A stretch of 64,000 nt of DNA, from assembly GCA_009617715.1 (NCBI GenBank), contig VTFK01000066.1, forward strand, positions 744,001-808,000. The letters are read 5' to 3'. This DNA is from Plectrocnemia conspersa. Lineage: Eukaryota > Arthropoda > Insecta > Trichoptera > Polycentropodidae. A model generated the notes under the pieces. The model saw only the letters and a list, made by a program, of their open reading frames with translations. It did not search any database and had not been told where the DNA came from. The translations under genes were made by a program, and so were the position numbers. This document shows positions 58,498 to 64,000 of the stretch, in pieces; position 1 is the stretch's first letter, and every line of letters starts with the position of its first letter.

Positions 58498-58632
58498 CAT
58501 AGGGGTTGAAAATGACCTTGCGTTAGACCAAGAAAAGGTAAAGTGCGCTGTACTCTTATCTCCGGTCGACGACCCAAGATCCACTCTCCGGCATGGCTCA
58601 AGACTGTTCCTGTCCCTGATGCTCAACATCTT
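58498..58632 (+). other. Weak internal-exon candidate (135 nt)
   Basis: A T-rich tract ending TATTAG precedes 58498, and CTT|GTAAGC follows 58632. Between them the sequence is abruptly mixed in composition and open in the + frame for 45 codons, including LDQEKVKCAVLLSPVDD and RHGSRLFLSLMLN. The stop of that frame lies inside the putative donor, as expected for a real intron boundary. The length is a multiple of three. The - strand is also open, which lowers confidence. The peptide is not recognised. Confidence 0.25.
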
Positions 58633-58639
58633 GTAAGCA

Positions 58640-58950
58640 CTCAGTAACGTGTGATAATCTATCTATTTTTAATCATTCAGACATTTTTTTAAATTTAGTT
58701 CCAAAAACGATTTTGTCTTTCAGTATATTTAAGCGTAAAAATTTTAACATAAAAAAGTACTTAAGCTAAATTTCATTGCAACCACTCTCTAAAGCGTCAC
58801 TTTATAGATTAATTCCTGCTATATATAAATACTATTGCAGTGTAACATAACATGATGACTTACACGATAAAGTATATAATATTACACCGACCGAAAATGT
58901 TCCCTTATTTTAATAATACATTTTTATGCGTTAGTTTACTTCACTCCCTT
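58640..58950. other. AT-rich spacer
   Basis: Nothing recognised. Confidence 0.4.
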
Positions 58951-58954
58951 TTAA

Positions 58955-59265
58955 AAATAAACACACACACGTGCATATGTGTGCGCAAAATTGGTTATAG
59001 AACCATCCAGCGGGCCGTTTGTGTACACGCTCGGCAATTTCTGACGTTGTGTACCAATAAAGAGCGTGTTTTGTGTGGCGAGGGTATACAGGGGCGTAAC
59101 AAAAGTGAAGCAAAAGGGCACGCACGGGGAGGGCACGAAGGGTTTGCCCGTTTAATTTTTGGCCTTTATGAAAAGCGAAAACGAACTTTGATATATTGGA
59201 CCGCAGCCGTCCGTCGGCGCTTGATTGATGAGCGCCACGTATGTCGGAGCCGGCCCTGGACGCCC
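58955..59265. promoter_or_regulatory. GC-richer island with GGCGCT-tgattgatg-AGCGCC
   Basis: GGCGCT and AGCGCC (59216-59236) flank TGATTGAT, the classical PBC/Extradenticle-type core. GGCCTTTATGAAAAG lies at 59161. The 153-codon + strand frame 58852-59313 spans AT-rich and GC-rich parts alike and overlaps two - strand frames, so I do not call a gene. Candidate Hox-cofactor-type regulatory element. Confidence 0.35.
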
Positions 59266-59269
59266 TTCA

Positions 59270-60030
59270 TATTGACACATTGGAAATATTATTATTATTA
59301 CATTCAAACATAGCTTCTCTTTATTACGACTTACACAAAAGACAAGGTCTCTTACGCGTCTATAGTGAAATGAGAAAAGCGAAAAACAGATTCATAACAC
59401 TCAAACTACCACTTCTCTTCCTACTTGAAATATTATGTACAAGTTGAGTTTAAATTTCAATTAAGCAGCTGCTTTTGCTTTGATCGTTTAATTAAATCTA
59501 TAATATTTTTAAAATTTTAGTAGTATTAAAAATTTTGTATGAAAAATAAATACATTTAATTTTAATAGTTGTGAGTTCGTATGGGTACGTGTGAATGTTT
59601 GTGTCTATATTCCCGTGTATATAAGGTGCTATTGCGTACACTGGGTAAATCGAACATTGATATATTCATTCGTGTTATATTAATAATAATATGATCAAAA
59701 GATTTTGTTAACAGGTTTATTTCGATTATATAGATCCTTATAAAAATGAAAATGTATATTAGTATTATAATGAGCAATTCAAAAAGATTTTTCTGTAAAT
59801 CTTAAAAAATAATTTAATCCTTCGCCACAATACCAAAGGCTGAAATTGAGTGTCATATTGAAAACTAAGAATAATTATTTCGATTGTGTCTAACATCACT
59901 GTCTACAAGTTAGTATATTCAACATAAGCTTTCTTTCTTACATGTTATTAATTATAAAAATAAAATAGTTTATTGAACTTTAAACTAAATTCTATTTAAT
60001 TAAATTACCGTTTTAATTAGAAAAACGAAT
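59270..60030. other. AT-rich spacer
   Basis: Nothing recognised. Confidence 0.4.
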
Positions 60031-60039
60031 TTATAGTGA

Positions 60040-60365
60040 TGACCGCGTCAGGCCGTTCAAATACAGACTTTGCGAATTAACGATCCCAAAAATCCCTTTT
60101 CGACCCCTTTCCATCACCGGTCGCGATCCAAACTATCAAAAATTAGCATCGGTCCTTATGTACGTACTTACCTAACCAAAGTTTGGTAGGAATGAAAATT
60201 GCGTCACGGCCTCGGTTACAATTCCGAGTGGGTACTGGAAAACACGCCCCGGCTGTAAAAAGCTCATAAAACAATCAAGCAATGTGCTCCAGTCAGTTTT
60301 TATCTGGAGGAGGGTTGCTCTTCCCGGCCCAGATAAAACTTTCTTTACGGTCTCCACTTCAATAT
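60040..60365. promoter_or_regulatory. GC-richer unique island
   Basis: Mixed sequence (GACCGCGTCAGGCCG, CACCGGTCGCG, GCCCCGGC). A 61-codon - strand frame is unsupported. Candidate regulatory island. Confidence 0.25.
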
Positions 60366-60691
60366 ATCATGTTTTTTTATTGCTGCCGACATTTGATTCC
60401 GACTCAATTTACGTAATTCAACCGAACCCGAATCTGACGAAAAAAATGTGACTGACCGTGACGCGAATAATATAAAATGCGACAGAATAAAAAAAACAGC
60501 ATTGAGAATAGTCAAACCCATTGTGTGTAATAAACGTTAATTAAAGATTATGTAAGAGAATATTACATCGTAAAACTTCTTCGATATGATATATCTTTTA
60601 AGGATCTAACTTTACTTTATTAAAAAAAAAAATATAGTACTATTAGGTGATTCATGTAAACAATTAATTGTAGTGAGCGGTCATTTGAATC

Positions 60692-62040
60692 AGACATGAG
60701 CATACGTATTTGAGAATTGTGCAGCAAAATTGAAAATTAGTTATATAAGCTTAATAAAATAATAATAATAATAAATGGCAATACATTTATCAGTTAAAGA
60801 TGTGCTGATTGATGAGCTGAGAATTAGATAATTCTTAAACTCAGCGATAGGTTAGAGGCATTTACATTATATTAATAAACCAAAATAACATCAAAGTCTG
60901 AATGAACACTTTTCTCACCCACCGTTTTCTTTAGGAACAAAATCAGATCAAAGCTAAATGATAAAACATATTTTAATTTTATGTTATTTTTCGTGAGTTT
61001 TGGAAAAAATAATGTTTTCAAAATTAATTGTGTCTATGAATAACATAAAATAATTACATTGTCAAAGAGTTCATTTTTTTCTTCTCAAATAAATATAATA
61101 TTCCTTTTTTTTTATTTGTAATATATTATTTTCTATTTTAAGTCCAAGACTAAAACCCGCACGTACTTTATACATTGTACCTGTTATAAAAAACAGATTT
61201 TAAAAAAAAATATTGTATTATTCATTTTAAAAAAATTTTATCGATAAAATAACATTAAAATATATGGATTTATCCGAGGATGGATTGGATTAAGATAATG
61301 CTAATTGCAATGGTGAAAAATGAAGGGGATAATTCATTTGAGCTATTGGGATTGGAATCCCTAGACATGAGCATACGTATCTGAGAATTTGTGCAGCAAA
61401 ATTAAAAATTAGTTATATAAGCTAAATAAAATAATAATAAATGGCAATACATTTATCAGTTATAGATGTGCTGATTGATGAGCTGAGAATTAGATAATTC
61501 TTAAACTCAGCGATAGGTTAGTGGCATTTACATTATATTAATAAACCAAAATAACATCAAAAATACAAAAATGAACACTCTTCTCACCCACCGTTTTCTT
61601 TAAACATTGCTCTAAACAATTATTATATATTTTAATCTCTGTTACATTTTTTAGTTGGAAGAAAATATTTTACAAAAACGGATGCTAAAAATAAAATAAA
61701 ATAATTAATTGCTGAGAATAAATGAAGCAAAAATTAGAGAATATATAATTTAATAGAAGTATTACATTATTTTATTTTATGTCTCATTAAACCCGCATCT
61801 TAAGCCTAATGACTTGTGGAACAACCTGATAGGCCGAAAAGCGTCGTCATATTTTAAATAAATATAATCAGGGTGACTGTAACAATTTAAAATTAAGGTA
61901 ATAAAATAGAATTATAAATGTATGTGCATAGTCAACCCCTAATTTCATCTACGAGAACAGGATTACACCCCATTAAGATAATGCTATGCGTTTGGTGAAA
62001 TATGAAGGGCATAATTCATTATGAGCTATTGAGTTATATT
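60692..62040 (+). repeat. Two-unit tandem duplication, about 682-bp unit
   Basis: 60692-60933 and 61373-61602 are nearly identical over about 235 bp (AGACATGAGCATACGTAT to CACCCACCGTTTTCTTTA). TAAGATAATGCTA near the end of each unit lies at 61291 and 61974, giving the same 682-683-bp offset. The first third of the unit is much better conserved than the A/T-rich middle. Each unit contains TGCTGATTGATGAGCTGAG. Confidence 0.85.
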
Positions 62041-62139
62041 GAGGCGGGGCCCTGTCAATTTACCGTAAGACTCATTTTTTATTAAAAAAATAATTAATTT
62101 TTTTTTTAATGCAAATTAAAGTCTTTTTTGCGAACGTTT

Positions 62140-62700
62140 ACTTTTGCATCCCGACATTTTTCAGATATAATATCATTTTGCAAAGTTATGACACTTTTAA
62201 TTTTTACATTGGCCGCCATTTTGTAAAAAAAAAATATTTTTTTTTTTCTTATAAAACGTACAGGGGTTCTCGGTAGTTCTATACGATACTAAAAATTAAA
62301 TTTTAAATCTTTAAAACCAAGCAGTTAAGAGCGTTAACTCTTCTGAAAGTCTCAAAATGGCTCGTATGGGGGTCCAATCGAACTGATACACCGCTTGTCT
62401 TGAAGCAAAAAACTATTTTTTTTTATATTTTATTTTAATGTAGTTTAGACTTTTAAACGTTTCATGTTTTTATACTTGTCGCCATTTTGCAAAAAATTGA
62501 CACATTGGTTTTGCTAACAAAAATATACAGGATGCTCAAGAATTCTACACTTTCACAAAAATTCAACTTTAAATATGTATAAATAAGCTCACACTGACCT
62601 TAACTATTATGCAAGTCTTACAAGCGTATGTATGGTGGGTCGATCGACTCATAACACTAAACGTGTTTTAGAAAAAAAAACTTTTTTTTTTAATTTTAAA
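62140..62700 (+). repeat. Older tandem duplication, about 268-bp period
   Basis: GGCCGCCATTTTG (62211) and GTCGCCATTTTG (62478) start parallel series: TACAGG(G/A), TTCTA(T)AC, AAAGTCTCA/CAAGTCTTA, GTATG..GGGTC, then long A/T runs. The copies are strongly diverged but collinear. Confidence 0.6.
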
Positions 62701-62704
62701 TTTT

Positions 62705-63475
62705 TTTAAACAGTATCATAAGTATATTCTAAAGCTTTATTTTGTATTAAAAATTCAAGTCTAAGTCCTTAAAAGGAACCAAATAAATAAATTAGATAGA
62801 CAGTTACGACAGGCACAAAGTGTGCTTAGATATTTTTTTTAAAAGCGAATCAGACCATAAAAATTATCTTCTTTTATAAATTAATAAAAGGTAATTTTAG
62901 ACATGTATTCAAGAAGACCATAAAAAATCAATGAATTTTTTGGGAACTACTCTTTTACCTACCGTAGTATGGCTTTAAAACATGTTAAAATCAAAACCAA
63001 GCAACCGCTTTTTCAGTCATTAAAAAAAGCGTTTTTTCAAAAATAAAAATCAAGAATTCAAATTATAAATTCATTTTTTGGTCAATAAATTTCTCTTTTT
63101 ATTGTAGTGTAAAATAATTTGTGTCGTACTATTTTTCTTTTCGTTTGTTAGAAATGGTCGTTAAAATGAACTCTAAATTATAACATATTGTTCAGGTGGT
63201 TAAAACCCTTACAAATTTTATGACACAACTAGTATTAAATATAGTTTTTCTGGAAATTAAATATAATATGTGTTATAGTAGTAAATAATAAATATATTAG
63301 TCAATGGTGTCACTGTGACAAAAAGCGCCAAATTTGTGTATAATGTAATCAATATCACAACTGGAACCAATTCGGGGTAATTTATTATGGGACCGCTTAT
63401 TATGTAATATGTGCAGTGTGTACATGTAAAATATAAAACAATCTGTCCGAGTACATGTTTACACAAAGCACTAGC
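62705..63475. other. AT-rich spacer
   Basis: Nothing recognised. Confidence 0.4.
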
Positions 63476-63479
63476 GGTT

Positions 63480-63905
63480 TGTACACAGCTAGCACATTTT
63501 GTATTCAGACCGAAGGATTTGCTGAAACATGCATCCCGGCGCTCTCAAATAAACGGATATGCGCGTATCATATCCTTATATTCCCGGATTAATTTCCAAA
63601 AGCTCCTCTGCGCTTATGGGATGCTGTCCGTCTGTTGGAAATACTCCCTACGTTTGTGTGTATGTGCTTAATGCGACGCTAGTAGCTATAAACTTAGAGG
63701 GCAGTTTTGATTTTTGTTACGATAGATTAAATTTATGTCCAATTTAAAATATTGGATCCTTGGGTCATAACACTATTTTTACAGCTGCATTAAAAGCTTT
63801 CCGCTCCGGACGTTGCTGGAGCTCGTTCCCAGTTTTATTTGTCCGGATATAACGGCCGAACTTTCTTAAGCTCTAAGTGCCAGTATAAAATAACTGTCAT
63901 TTTTT
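63480..63905. promoter_or_regulatory. GC-richer unique islands at the right end
   Basis: Two mixed blocks (63515-63700 and 63780-63880). The second has GGATATAACGGCCGAAC, sharing ATAACGGCCG with the paired dyads at 24943-24974, and a GAGCTC word. Short overlapping frames are unsupported. Confidence 0.25.
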
Positions 63906-64000
63906 ATGTATGTAGGTAAACGTTTTCGCTGAGTCTCGATCGCAATTTGGGAGTCGACGAAAATATTTTTGGGTACCTTTTTTTTGCTTCGAATAGAATA

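Noticed and set aside
58852..59313. 153-codon + strand frame as a gene
   Set aside because: It crosses AT-rich and GC-rich DNA without a change in character, overlaps two opposite-strand frames, and contains no recognisable motif.

Overview
The window looks like nuclear DNA of an arthropod, most likely an insect. It is very AT-rich, has four long (TA)n microsatellites, and lacks operons, ribosome-binding sites and long open frames (the longest is 155 codons). It carries degraded non-LTR retrotransposons, mariner-type DNA and foldback elements. I find no host gene that I can support. The exact order (Lepidoptera, Coleoptera, Hemiptera and so on) cannot be fixed from what I see.

The window alternates between two textures. 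The first is AT-rich sequence holding decayed mobile elements and private repeat families. Recognisable coding relics are: a jockey-type reverse transcriptase on the + strand (26.89-27.48 kb); a jockey-type ORF1 end plus endonuclease on the - strand (36.44-37.86 kb); a post-endonuclease linker on the - strand (18.17-18.52 kb); several 3' ends of a second, CR1/jockey-like family on the - strand (33.40-34.74 and 43.57-44.09 kb); and the helix-turn-helix end of a mariner transposase on the + strand (32.70-33.0 kb). Three foldback elements with 31-77 bp arms lie at 5.63, 39.74 and 43.20 kb. Repeat families with two or more copies inside the window include a 44-bp palindromic element (4 copies), a stem-loop family (2 copies), a 'GCGAAGAGAGAAGCGG' family with a degenerate tandem array at 25.3-26.9 kb, and tandem duplications at 7.4-8.0, 60.7-62.0 and 62.1-62.7 kb.

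The second texture is short, visibly GC-richer unique islands of 100-450 bp, spread across the window and mostly without coding signatures. They are rich in homeodomain-like words (TTTATGG/CCATAAA, TAATTA, TGATTGAT) and small perfect palindromes. The simplest reading is an intergenic or intronic domain of a developmental gene, in which conserved regulatory islands are separated by transposon debris. That reading is inference. Two short stretches (58.5 kb + strand and 46.06 kb - strand) have splice-site-flanked open frames and are the only weak host-exon candidates.

No rRNA, confident tRNA, CRISPR array or known miRNA was found. One pol III B-box-containing, tRNA-like sequence lies at 35.13 kb.
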